Below are positions 37,861 to 64,000 of a stretch of DNA of 64,000 nucleotides, in pieces. The first letter of the stretch is position 1; each line of letters starts with the position of its first letter. Under the pieces are notes generated by a model, which saw only the letters and a program-made list of their open reading frames with translations, searched no databases and was not told the DNA's origin. Where the stretch lies: positions 9,036,144 through 9,100,143 of the forward strand of contig NC_092706.1 in NCBI RefSeq assembly GCF_964275005.1, written 5' to 3'. The stretch is from Diadema setosum (taxonomy: Eukaryota > Echinodermata > Echinoidea > Diadematoida > Diadematidae). The position numbers and the translations under genes were made by a program.

Positions 37861-38837
37861 CCCTAACACTACAGTTAAGAATCTAAAATGGAAAATGACA
37901 ACTGCGCTAAATTTCTAATCGATCTCGGATCAGGACAGGGGCAATCATGACGTATGATCGTATTTTGCGTACAGCGACAGGGTTGTGTGCAGTTACTGAG
38001 TTCTCTCATACCTCCTTGGTTAGGTTAGTGGGAGCTCTGCGCTTCGTCTTCGGCCTTTGCGTGTGGTCGATACGATGGTCATGGTCTGGACTCTTGTCGC
38101 ACCAACCGCAGTTAGGCGTACAAACTGATGAACACACATTTAAATCAATGTACGGGACTACACAAAACGGCTACCCAAAAACAACATAGGCCAAGGATAG
38201 CATCGCCACTCTGAACTGTGGACGTTTATTTAGGAAGAAATTTATATCTAAAAACTAAATCTACGTCGATATTTGGGGCATAGCGAATATGGCCCGTCGT
38301 CACTATACTATTCCAGATAAATAAACAAAATGTTGTTGACATACATACCGGTACCTTCATTCGCCCCTGGGCCTTCGCCTTTCCACGCGGCGTTGAGGAG
38401 AAAACAACCCTCCCCCCGCGCGCCCCCGCCCCCCCCCCCCATCCCACCATGGCCGGCCCGTCCCAACAACTAGCTACTCCCGCCCGGGGGGGGGGGGGGG
38501 GGGGGGGGGTGGAGGGATACCCATAATAATCAAAGCCAAATTGGATACGGTTTTTCTCCAATCCTCCCACGTTATCATTAATTTTGGGGTTTGGTGCATA
38601 TAGACTTTTACTTCTTGAATATCTCTCATCCGTTTGATGGATGATGGTTACTCTTGAAAGATATTTTGAGCAGCTTTCGCCAAAATTTTGGACAAAGCCG
38701 GGGGGTGAATGTGTTTTTAGAATGTATAGATTTATGACTGACATTACGTCGTAGATGGCACTTTTTTCTTTTTTTTTTTTTTTGGACCCTTTTGGATTGG
38801 TTCTTTATAGTAAAGCTATCAACGTGTTACGTCCACT
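37861..38837. other. Region between PRIM2 and the LINE; contains a long G-run
   Basis: GC-richer sequence at 37900-38200 contains TGACGT (37948) and could include the PRIM2 promoter or a 5' exon (minus-strand donor-like GAG|GTATGAG near 38010). C-runs at about 38430 and a G-run at about 38487-38509 flank a CCGGCC-rich stretch. Confidence 0.4.
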
Positions 38838-38986
38838 CAGTGGCGGATCCAGGATCGAATTCTACGGGGGGGGGGGGGGGGGGGGTGGCGCAAATTTCTC
38901 AATTTTCTGGCGCAAATATAATAAGGGGGCATGCCCGGTGCCCTCCCCCCCCCCCCCCCCGCCCACCTTCCTTTGATCCGCCACTG
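38838..38986. mobile_element. hAT-like MITE (CAGTGGCGGATCC termini)
   Basis: CAGTGGCGGATCCAGG ... TTTGATCCGCCACTG, with G- and C-runs inside. Confidence 0.8.
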
Positions 38987-39510
38987 CGATCCATGTGGGC
39001 CCTGAAGTAGCTAGGCCTTTGATATAGGCCTACTATAGCGAATAAAAAGAAAATAAGAAAAGAAAGTAACCTTACTTAGTTTAGCACTAACAGGCTTTCC
39101 GTCGATCTACATTAAACTTGTTTTGCTTTGTGTTTTGTTGTATTTCTTTATTTCTTTTTTCTTTTTTCCTGGGAGGCATGAGAAAATGACTTTATGCTGA
39201 GAGGGTGAGACTTGGCAGGTCTGCAATTCGATTTGGGGGATTTGCAATAACTATATAGTTGCACATCTCTCGCAACGCCCCTAAGAACGAGAAGATGAAA
39301 AAATTATACATTCTAGTGGTAATATACAGTGTATAGGACTTAATGTTTTGTTTTGTTTTGTATTGTTTTGTTTTATCATTTAATATCTTTTATTCCTGTG
39401 GTTTAGTCGGTAATGGTAGGCCTATGTCACAGCAGAGAAACAAACTTCTTTAATACAATCAAGCTGGGAGAGATTTTCAATACGTCTTCTGCGTCAATAT
39501 TTCGCTGTTA

Positions 39511-39884
39511 AAGGGTGTGTACAGTTCTGGTTGAGGTGAGGATTTAGGTTTTAACGTTTTGTGAGATATTCAGAAACCACTCTATGAGATGTCAAAGAAT
39601 ATACAATTCTAAGGGGTATCAAAGTTTGTTTGATGAAAATCATTTTTGAAATATGGCTGATATATCCAAAAACAAGGTGAATAAAGAGATCCTAATAAAA
39701 GGCGTGGCCTGTCGCCTTTTATTATTATCACTTTTTTGGGGGGATATCTCAGCCATATGAAAACCAATTTTCATCAAATAAACGTTGAATCCTTCTTAAA
39801 ATTACTTGCTCTTTCATATTTCATAAGAGGTTTCTCATTATCTCACTTAGGAATGTTCAAAACATGAATCCCCACCTCAACCAG
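39511..39884. mobile_element. Right-truncated copy of the GPCR-adjacent MITE family
   Basis: AAGGGTGTGTACAGTTCTGG ... CCCCACCTCAACCAG. The internal arms match the element at 3353-3802, but the outermost right terminus is absent. Confidence 0.7.
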
Positions 39885-39904
39885 TAGGAAGATAATAAAC
39901 GGAA

Positions 39905-42900
39905 AGATGTTAATTCCGCAAATGCCACGGGTCGTCAGCAGCACACCAGGGATCACCAGTGTTTCGGCCATTTAAGTGCTGTACACCTCCCCCTGGCTGG
40001 CCGGTGCTGCGTTGGGATCCCCTTGACAGCACCCCCATGGCATTTCAAAGAAAAGAAAAGAAAAGAAAAGAAAAAAAAAAAAAAAAAAAAGCTTGGCATC
40101 AACCACCTCTCCTCACTCCCGAAACACTCTCTTTACACCCCCCTATTCCCACCACCCCCCAAGCCTTCCCTACTATCCATGCAGATCCTGTCTCTGCTGC
40201 CCCACAAATTCTCCTGATCCACCTTTCCCCGTCCCTACCACCTATTCCCATCCCTCTGACCCACCTCCTTACCGATCGACCAGCATATCCCCTGCACCCC
40301 ACCTCTACAGTATGCACCTCCGCTCTCCACCCCCTTTTCTCACACTCCTCCCTCAACTCAGCATACCTATCCAACTTTCTTTCCCTTGCCTCATCCATCC
40401 TTGTCTCCCATGGCACAGTCAGCTCCACCATTGCTAACCTGTGCACAGACCTAGCTACCAGCACCATGTCCGGCCGAAGGGCAGTTACTACCACCTCCTC
40501 TGGCACTGTACGGTTTCCCTCATCCACCCGCACCTCCCAATCATCCCCGCTGCTAAGATTCCCCCACCATCATCCCTCTGACCCTTCCTTCTCACACTGC
40601 ATCTCACACCCTCCTTCACAAACCGGATTCCCCTCACCCTAGGAGGCCCATTCTTCTTCCTTCCCTCCACTGCCACCCTCGCCACCTCCGCCATCTCCTT
40701 CAACACTTGGTTATGCCTCCATGTATAGGCCTGTAATAGACCTCCACATGCTGACAAAATGTGCTCTAGTGAGCCCTTCGCCCTGTTGCAGACCCTGCAT
40801 CCACCATCCTCCACAATGCCCCATCTCTGAAGATTTACTGGAGACGGCAAAACATCAAAGGTGGAACTGATCATGAAGCGCACAGCTCCAGAGGACATTG
40901 ACCAAAGGTCATTCCATGACACCTTCCTCTGCTCCACCCCTTCCCATCGGGTCCATGCTCCCTGCACTCCCTGCTGTACAGCCTTGGCAAAGCGGTACTC
41001 CTCCTCCTTCTCCTTAACCGCCTCCACCACCAACTCCCTCCTACCCTTCCTGCCTTGCTTGCTGTACCATCTAACACCCTGATGAAACCCGACCCCTTTC
41101 CGACCCACCTGAACCGCACCCTGCATCTCCTTCCACTTTGCCATTGCCACTGCCTCGTCCGCAGCCTCCTCCGCCCTCCACTTCCTCCCTGTGCGGATCG
41201 GTGGCCTAACTCCTGCTATTACCTGGTCCTTTGACTCCCTCATCATCATCACTAGCCTAACCTTGCCATCTTTAAACTCCTCCACCACTGACGTCATAGG
41301 CAATTGCAACCTGCCTGATCTGCAAAAGAATGCCAGATCTGTAAGCATTCTTGGAACGCCTAACCACTTCCGGTAGTACGAGTTCATCTTCTGCTGCATC
41401 CTCTCAACCCTGGACACTGCCACCTCGTACACCTGCAGTTGCCACATGATCCGTGGTAGCAAGCCAAACTGGCAGCACCACACCTTCGCATTCCCAGGGA
41501 TGAGTGTCCTGTCCACCCTCTTCAACCACTCCACCACTTTCTCATAGATCTGAACTCCTCGGTGCCTGTCATTCAACTTGCCCTCATACCACCGCCCAAG
41601 GCTCTTTACCCCCTGCTCAGTGACCTGAGGGATATCTTCTCCCCCAATCTGAAAACTCCTTGCGACCACCTTCCCCTTCCGCACTGACACTGAGCGGCTC
41701 TTCTTGGCCTTGAACTTCATCCGTGTCCAGGCCACCAACTCCTCTAACCTATGGAGGCCATCTTTGACCTGGGTCTCGTTGCCAGACACGATTGTGAGAT
41801 CATCCATGAAAGCCCTAATCGACGGCACAACCACATCTGCAGCCAGCATCAACCCCTCAATTCTCGGGGCCACACACCGGGTTAACACTTCCATCCCAAG
41901 GACAAACAGCAGCGGCGAGACTGGACACCCCATGGGGATGCCAATCTCTAGCGCTTGCCATTCTGTTGTGTAAGTCTGGGTCGTGAATCTCATCCTGAAC
42001 TGGCTGTAGTAGCTCTGCACCATCTCCCGGATCACCCTAGGGACCCAGAAAAACTCAAGAGCAAAGCTGAGATACCTGTGCGGAACTGATCCATATGCAT
42101 TTGCAAGATCCAACCAGATGACATCCACATCCTCCTTCTCACGTTTGCACCTCTGGATTGACTCCCAAATCATCTGGACATGCTCCGTGCACCCAGGGAA
42201 ACCTGGTATCCCTGCCTTCTGTATAGAGGTGTCCACAAACTTGTTCTTCATGACAAATGCTGACAACCGCCTCGCTAAGACACTAAAGAGGATCTTACCA
42301 TCCACGTTGAGAAGCGAAATCGGTCTAAACTGCCCAATGCCTTTGGCATCCCTCTCCTTTGGGATATATACCCCTTCTGCCACACACCAGCTGACTGGAA
42401 CAATCCGCTCCCGCCATAGCACCCTTAGGATCCGCCACAGCACCCTTCGGACACGAGGACAGTACTTGAACAGCTTGTAGGACAAGCCATTCTGCCCAGC
42501 TGCACTGCCAGCTCGGGCCTTTTTAACCACGGCTTCAACCTCCCACAACTTCAACTCACTCAAGTCAAAACTGACCTCTGGCTCCTGTGGCCTCAATAGC
42601 CCTGCCACCCCAGTAAAAGGCTCCTCTCTCCTCCCATCACAGTATGTGGCCTTCAGATGCCTCTCGAGCTCTTCCTTCGACACCTCCAAACTTCCTGAAA
42701 CCCCTTCCTCAAACAACCTCTTCGTGAACCTGTGCGGATTCTTATAGAACTCCCTCCTCTCCCTCCTCCTCCTCCTCCGCTTCCTACACTGATATTCGGC
42801 CCTCCTAACATCCGCATACCTCTTCTTCAGGTCCTCATACAGACCCTTCAGACTAGCCCTTTCTCCGTCAGCCTGCCTCCACCTACGCCGCAAGCTCTTC

Positions 42901-43352
42901 TTCTCCGCCCTCAATTGGGCCATCAACCGCTGTCTCCTCGACCCTGATTTTCCAAAATCCCCCTCTACAGAGTGTACATTCCCCCCACCTCCACTACCCA
43001 CAGGCTTTATCCCAAACTCTTCTGCACAAGCCCCATAACACAACCCCTCAAACATACGCATCTTCTTTTCAACACTCCCAGCCAATTCCACTTTCAAAAC
43101 TCCCGCAAGCTTGATGTCAAAAAGCTCCCACTTATCACTTCTCGCCGGTGGCCAAGCAATCGGCTCCTTCCGCTCAAACACAGCATGTAGAGCATGCTGA
43201 GGGTCTCCGGCTCTGTGGTCTGAAACCTGACTGGGACCTCCCACTGTCTCACCCAGCTCAGTGCTGGTGCAGTCATGCCCTACTGCCACTCTTCCACAGC
43301 TCGTTCTTGCTCTGTGAACTGCCACACCTCTCTTCCCCTTACCTAAGTGCAT
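39905..43352 (-). mobile_element. LINE with restriction-like endonuclease (R2/NeSL/Hero-type group)
   Basis: Minus-strand order: RT (FRPISLLNVDGKILF, GFPGCTEHVQMIWESIQ, VIWLDLANAYGSVPH, GIPMGCPVSPLLF, FMDDLTIV), CCHC knuckle (CRVCNRAKGSLEHILSAC), then restriction-like endonuclease (ALRPDMVL, VELTVPWETRMDEARERKLD, VEVGCRGYAG) and a short 3' UTR ending near 39905. The 5' end is probably truncated, because the N-terminal zinc-finger/Myb region usual for these LINEs was not seen. One frameshift near 40.5-40.6 kb separates the endonuclease from the RT frame, and an A/G-rich run lies at 40047-40090. The clade assignment needs a tree. Confidence 0.88.
40488..43352 (-). CDS. LINE ORF: reverse transcriptase and zinc knuckle
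   Basis: A 954-aa open frame with the RT catalytic FMDD box and all RT blocks intact, and a C-terminal CCHC motif. The last ~30 residues are out of frame relative to the family. The matching endonuclease continues in the frame 40533-40099, which overlaps the end of this ORF by 46 bp. So the element was recently intact but probably cannot now make a functional endonuclease. Confidence 0.85.
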   Translation of the reverse strand: MHLGKGKRGVAVHRARTSCGRVAVGHDCTSTELGETVGGPSQVSDHRAGDPQHALHAVFERKEPIAWPPARSDKWELFDIKLAGVLKVELAGSVEKKMRMFEGLCYGACAEEFGIKPVGSGGGGNVHSVEGDFGKSGSRRQRLMAQLRAEKKSLRRRWRQADGERASLKGLYEDLKKRYADVRRAEYQCRKRRRRRRERREFYKNPHRFTKRLFEEGVSGSLEVSKEELERHLKATYCDGRREEPFTGVAGLLRPQEPEVSFDLSELKLWEVEAVVKKARAGSAAGQNGLSYKLFKYCPRVRRVLWRILRVLWRERIVPVSWCVAEGVYIPKERDAKGIGQFRPISLLNVDGKILFSVLARRLSAFVMKNKFVDTSIQKAGIPGFPGCTEHVQMIWESIQRCKREKEDVDVIWLDLANAYGSVPHRYLSFALEFFWVPRVIREMVQSYYSQFRMRFTTQTYTTEWQALEIGIPMGCPVSPLLFVLGMEVLTRCVAPRIEGLMLAADVVVPSIRAFMDDLTIVSGNETQVKDGLHRLEELVAWTRMKFKAKKSRSVSVRKGKVVARSFQIGGEDIPQVTEQGVKSLGRWYEGKLNDRHRGVQIYEKVVEWLKRVDRTLIPGNAKVWCCQFGLLPRIMWQLQVYEVAVSRVERMQQKMNSYYRKWLGVPRMLTDLAFFCRSGRLQLPMTSVVEEFKDGKVRLVMMMRESKDQVIAGVRPPIRTGRKWRAEEAADEAVAMAKWKEMQGAVQVGRKGVGFHQGVRWYSKQGRKGRRELVVEAVKEKEEEYRFAKAVQQGVQGAWTRWEGVEQRKVSWNDLWSMSSGAVRFMISSTFDVLPSPVNLQRWGIVEDGGCRVCNRAKGSLEHILSACGGLLQAYTWRHNQVLKEMAEVARVAVEGRKKNGPPRVRGIRFVKEGVRCSVRRKGQRDDGGGILAAGMIGRCGWMRETVQCQRRW

Positions 43353-43531
43353 ATAATAAGATTTTTGTATAAAAAAAATAGATTAAAAGAAAGGTGGGAA
43401 ACGAAATACAGGAAGAACAACACTCACAGGGCACAAACTCCAAAGTCTAACATTATACGAGTTCGTGTGCAGATTGAGGTACTTGGTACATGTACAACTA
43501 AAACTGGGGTACATGTTGTTCAGCAGTCAAA

Positions 43532-60883
<17,352 letters not shown>

Positions 60884-60884
<1 letters not shown>

Positions 60885-61015
60885 TCTGGCTTCCAGACCC
60901 TCTGACCATACTATTTCGCTATCCATGATATTGACGCCCTCAACGTTGAAAACTAGTATAGTTTAAGTTGATTTTCTCGCCTGCGGCAAAGGCGGCGACT
61001 TCGTCGCGGGGCGGG
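60884..61015. mobile_element. Truncated MITE (GTCTGGCTTCCAGACCC terminus)
   Basis: TA|GTCTGGCTTCCAGACCC begins at the methyltransferase stop codon and matches 63504-63699 for about 130 bp, then ends in a G-run. Confidence 0.85.
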
Positions 61016-61480
61016 GGGGGGGGGGGGGGGGGGGAGCTTGCCCCCCCCACACACACACACTTTACAGGGATCAAATGTCCCACTCTTTTCCATGCAAAGT
61101 GGGAGGGAAGTGGCAGCAAAAATATGACGAATTTTTGTTCTGTTTTTGCTTGTTTGTTTGTTTTTTCTTGTCAGCCGACTTTCGGCGGAAAATCAAACCT
61201 TGAAAGTATGAAGACGTTTTTGTTGTTGTTTCTCTTGTTTTTTCATGTTCTTTCTTCTTGACTGACAGGCGATTTTGCCCCCCCCCCTTCAAAAACGTAG
61301 CGCAGCCCTGAATAATGCCCAAATAAATTCAATAACATGCTAATAAGGATATCCATTTCTTGAATAACGTATTTTAGATATTTTCCTGTAACTATTAATT
61401 GTATTCTTCAATTTTCTTGATTTAAGTAAGTCACGGTGAAGCACTCATCACAGGGGCATCGTTCCGTTTTAATGATGGGG
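61016..61480. other. Methyltransferase 3' flank
   Basis: G- and C-runs (61010-61050), CA repeat, T-rich sequence; AATAAA at 61322. No other gene recognised. Confidence 0.5.
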
Positions 61481-61920
61481 GGTAGGGGAGGGACTTTTGA
61501 GTTTGAATATCTGTGCGAGGGAGCGGAGCGGCCTGGGGGAGGGTGTGGGAGGGGGTATCCCCCTCCCACACGAGGAAAATTTGGCATTTTCAGACCTCAA
61601 ATTCAGCGATCTGGTGCACACTTTTGATGAAATTTGGGATTTTTTCCCCATAAAAACAAGTAAGAAAAAGAAATATTCATAGATAATTGAATGACTACAT
61701 CGTGGTATTTCAGCTCTTGCTCCGCCTGTGCACCACGTCACCTCTCTGGCCTGTGCGACATCACTGTGAAGGCTTACTAAATAGTGGGGCCTATCACCGG
61801 CGTAGCCAGGATTTGATCGGGGAGCGGTATAGATGCGAGGGAGAGATGCGAGCAAGGGGGAGGGTGTGGGCGTGGGTTTCCCCCTCCCACAGTGAGAACT
61901 TTTCGCACATTGATGTTGTA
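61480..61920. repeat. Units of the 48-50 kb repeat family, with a MITE-like end
   Basis: GGGAGGGGGTATCCCCCTCC, AGCGATCTGGTGCACACTTT and a second GGGTTTCCCCCTCCCAC unit. A CCGGCGTAGCCAGGATTTG motif at about 61797 resembles the end of another MITE family. Confidence 0.65.
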
Positions 61921-62159
61921 AATGGTGCAATTTGATTCATTTTTTTTTTTCGTTTTCTATCGACTTGAAACAGTCCAACATGTTTAAGGTAGCAGTACAT
62001 TTTATGTAGATTATTATTGAACAATTTTGCCTATAAAATGGTATCATTTAGAGAAACTTCTTGTCTTAATTCTTACACTGAAGATCATGAACGCGATCAT
62101 GAATTTTGACATTGTGCAGTCCAAAAGCGGCCGTTTGTAGCTATATTTTTTTTTTTTTC

Positions 62160-63245
62160 GCTTTGGAAATTAAGGGGGGCGCACCGAGTGCATTTGCTGC
62201 ATGGCAATTTGATACTGGTAGCAACATCAAGAGAATGACATAACGGTTAAATGCGAGCGAGCGAAGCGAACGAGCTTGAAAATTTTGACATTTTACAGTC
62301 CCAAAACTGCTGTTTGTAGCTACATTTTTTCGCTTTGAAAATTAAGGGGGGGGGGGGGGGGCACCGGGCGCAACTGCTGGCAATTACCCGGCAGCAACAT
62401 CAGGAGAATAGCATAGCGATTAAATGCGAGCGAGCGAAGCAAGCGAGCTTGAAAATTTTGACATTGTACAGTCACAAAACGGCAGTTGGTAGCTATAATT
62501 TTCGCTTAGGAAATTAAGGGGGGTGGGGCGCACCGGGCGCAACTCCTGACAATTACTGGCAGCAACATCAGGAGAATGACATAACGATTAAATGCAAGCG
62601 AACTTGAAAATTTTGACATTTCACAGTCCAAAAACTGCCGTTTGTAGCTATATTTTTTTCGCTTTGAAAAATAAGGGGGGCCCACCGGGCGCAACTGCTG
62701 GTAATTACGCGGTAGCAACATCAGGAGAATGGCATGACGCTTAAATGCGAGCGAGCGAGCTTGAAAATTTTGACATTTTACAGTCCATGTACAGTCCCCA
62801 AACTGCCGTTTGTAGCTGTACCTTTTTCACTTAGGAAATTAAGGGGGGGGTGGGGGCGCACCGGGCGCAACTGCTGGCAATTACTGGCAGCAACATCAGG
62901 AGAATGACATAACGATTAAATGCGAGCAGGGAGGTGTTTCTCTTCCCACCTCCCTGATGCGAGCGAGCTTGAAAATTTTGACATCTTACAGTCCCAAAAT
63001 TGCCGTTTGTAGCTATATTTGTTCGCTTTGAAAATTAAGGGAGGGGGCGCACCGGGCGCAACTGCTGGCAATTACCCGGCAGCAACAACAGGAGAATGGC
63101 ATGACGATTCAATGCGAGCGAGCGAAGTGAGCGAGCTTGAAAATTTTGACATTTTACAGTCCAAAAACTGCCGTTTGTAGCTTTAATTTTTTCGCTTGGG
63201 AAATTAAGGGATGGGGGCGCACCGGGCGCAACTGCTGGCAATTAC
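62160..63245. repeat. Seven-copy satellite-like array, period ~170 bp
   Basis: Copies of AATTAAGGGGG...GCGCACCGGGCGCAACTGC start near 62167, 62338, 62511, 62668, 62836, 63031 and 63201. Each includes GCAACATCAGGAGAATGRCAT, TGCGAGCGAGCGAAGCGAGC and ACTGCCGTTTGTAGCTA. The fifth unit has a ~30-bp insertion with GGGAGGTG/CACCTCCC arms. Confidence 0.92.
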
Positions 63246-63360
63246 TGGCAGCAACAAATTAATATCTCGTAAACACATTTATGATGTAATCTGTTGAAAT
63301 TTCAATCCCAGAAGTGTATACTATTTTTTAGGGGGGGGGGGATCCTCCGTTAATTGAAAG

Positions 63361-64000
63361 TATCTAGATATCTCCTCCCACCCAAGGAACATTTTCATTT
63401 CTTTAAACTGAAGTAACAGACCTGGTGCACACTTTGGATGAAACATTTTGAAATCTGTCAATCTAAAGTGTATTAAGTAGAAATGATTGAACGGGGAGAG
63501 TTAGTCTGGCTTCCAGACCCTCTGACCATACTATTTCGCTATCCATGATATTGACGCCCTCAACGTTGAAAACTAGTATAGTTTAAGTTGATTTTCTCGC
63601 GCAGAGGCGCCTTTGCCTGCGGCAAAGGCGGCGACTTCGTCGCGGGGCGGCGACTTCGTCGCCGCGGAGTCCAGTTGGCAAAGGGTCTGGAAACCAGACT
63701 AGGGGAGGGTATATGGGAGGGGTGAGGCCTATCCCCCTCTTATACGCGAGGGAGATTTTGTATTTTCAGAATTGAAATTCAGCCATTTTGGGGTGAAATA
63801 TTTAGACAGTCTTCTATCAAAAAAAGTAAGAACATTTCCACATCCCGGGAGTTACGAGGAGGAGCAAAATGATCTGTTTGTCCCCAATACTTTTATGGGG
63901 GAACCATTCCCCTCCCCCTCCATCGTATCTAGATATCTCCTCCCACCCAAGGAACATTTTCATTTCTTTAAACTGAAGTAACAGACCTGGTGCACACTTT
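63361..64000 (+). repeat. Direct duplication with ~565-bp period
   Basis: A segment starting TATCTAGATATCTCCTCCCA and ending GACCTGGTGCACACTTT occurs at 63361-63436 and again at 63926-64000, where the window ends. A MITE lies between the copies. Confidence 0.85.
63504..63699. mobile_element. Complete MITE (GTCTGGCTTCCAGACCC termini), TA-flanked
   Basis: TA|GTCTGGCTTCCAGACCCTC ... GGGTCTGGAAACCAGAC|TA, 196 bp. The interior has CTTTGCCTGCGGCAAAG and GCGGCGACTTCGTCGC palindromes. It is the full-length reference for the truncated copy at 60884. Confidence 0.9.

Noticed and set aside
38226-38744. 172-codon frame with poly-Pro/Gly
   Set aside because: Produced by G- and C-runs; no homology or splice structure.
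40093-43372. Plus-strand Pro/Ser-rich frames at 40-43 kb
   Set aside because: Antisense shadows of the LINE reverse transcriptase and endonuclease.

Overview
The window looks like nuclear DNA of a marine invertebrate deuterostome, most likely an echinoderm. This is inferred from intron-rich genes with short exons, an intronless class-A GPCR, a subtilase carrying CUB domains, a LINE with a restriction-like endonuclease, and very dense palindromic non-autonomous DNA transposons and microsatellites. No prokaryotic, organellar or LTR/virus-like element was recognised.

Layout. (1) 2.28-3.34 kb, plus strand: a single-exon rhodopsin-like GPCR. (2) 10.97-25.70 kb, plus strand: an 11-exon secreted subtilisin/proteinase-K-like protease of 603 aa with signal peptide, I9 propeptide, intact Asp/His/Ser triad and two C-terminal CUB domains. 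An in-frame stop past the exon 7 donor offers a 395-aa form without CUB domains. (3) 29.36-30.66 kb: a pogo-like TA-flanked element that appears to carry a decayed LINE ORF1-like coding region. (4) 35.89-31.11 kb, minus strand: a four-exon DNA primase large subunit (PRIM2, p58) gene with all four Fe-S cysteines and an unusual C-terminal tail of about 360 aa. (5) 39.9-43.35 kb, minus strand: a LINE with reverse transcriptase, zinc knuckle and restriction-like endonuclease, broken by a frameshift. (6) 43.53-60.88 kb, plus strand: a class I SAM-dependent methyltransferase gene of 240 codons spread over more than 17 kb. Intron 1 holds a 4.15-kb foldback element. A second, 6.6-kb foldback element interrupts the methyltransferase fold exactly at the conserved LKPGG segment. 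(7) 61-64 kb: satellite-like arrays and small MITEs.

The strongest lead is the 6.6-kb foldback element at 53965-60594. It lies in what looks like one ancestral exon, is flanked by an imperfect 7-bp target duplication, and its left terminus supplies a GT. An AG in the right flank would restore the reading frame exactly, so it may act as a transposon-derived intron. If it is not spliced, it kills the gene. Other leads are the CUB-less protease isoform, the long primase tail, the pogo element carrying an ORF1-like region, and MITEs that supply gene ends (the methyltransferase stop codon and probably the GPCR 3' UTR).

Splice sites and translations were read by eye from the sequence. Family names rest on recognised motifs, not on database searches.
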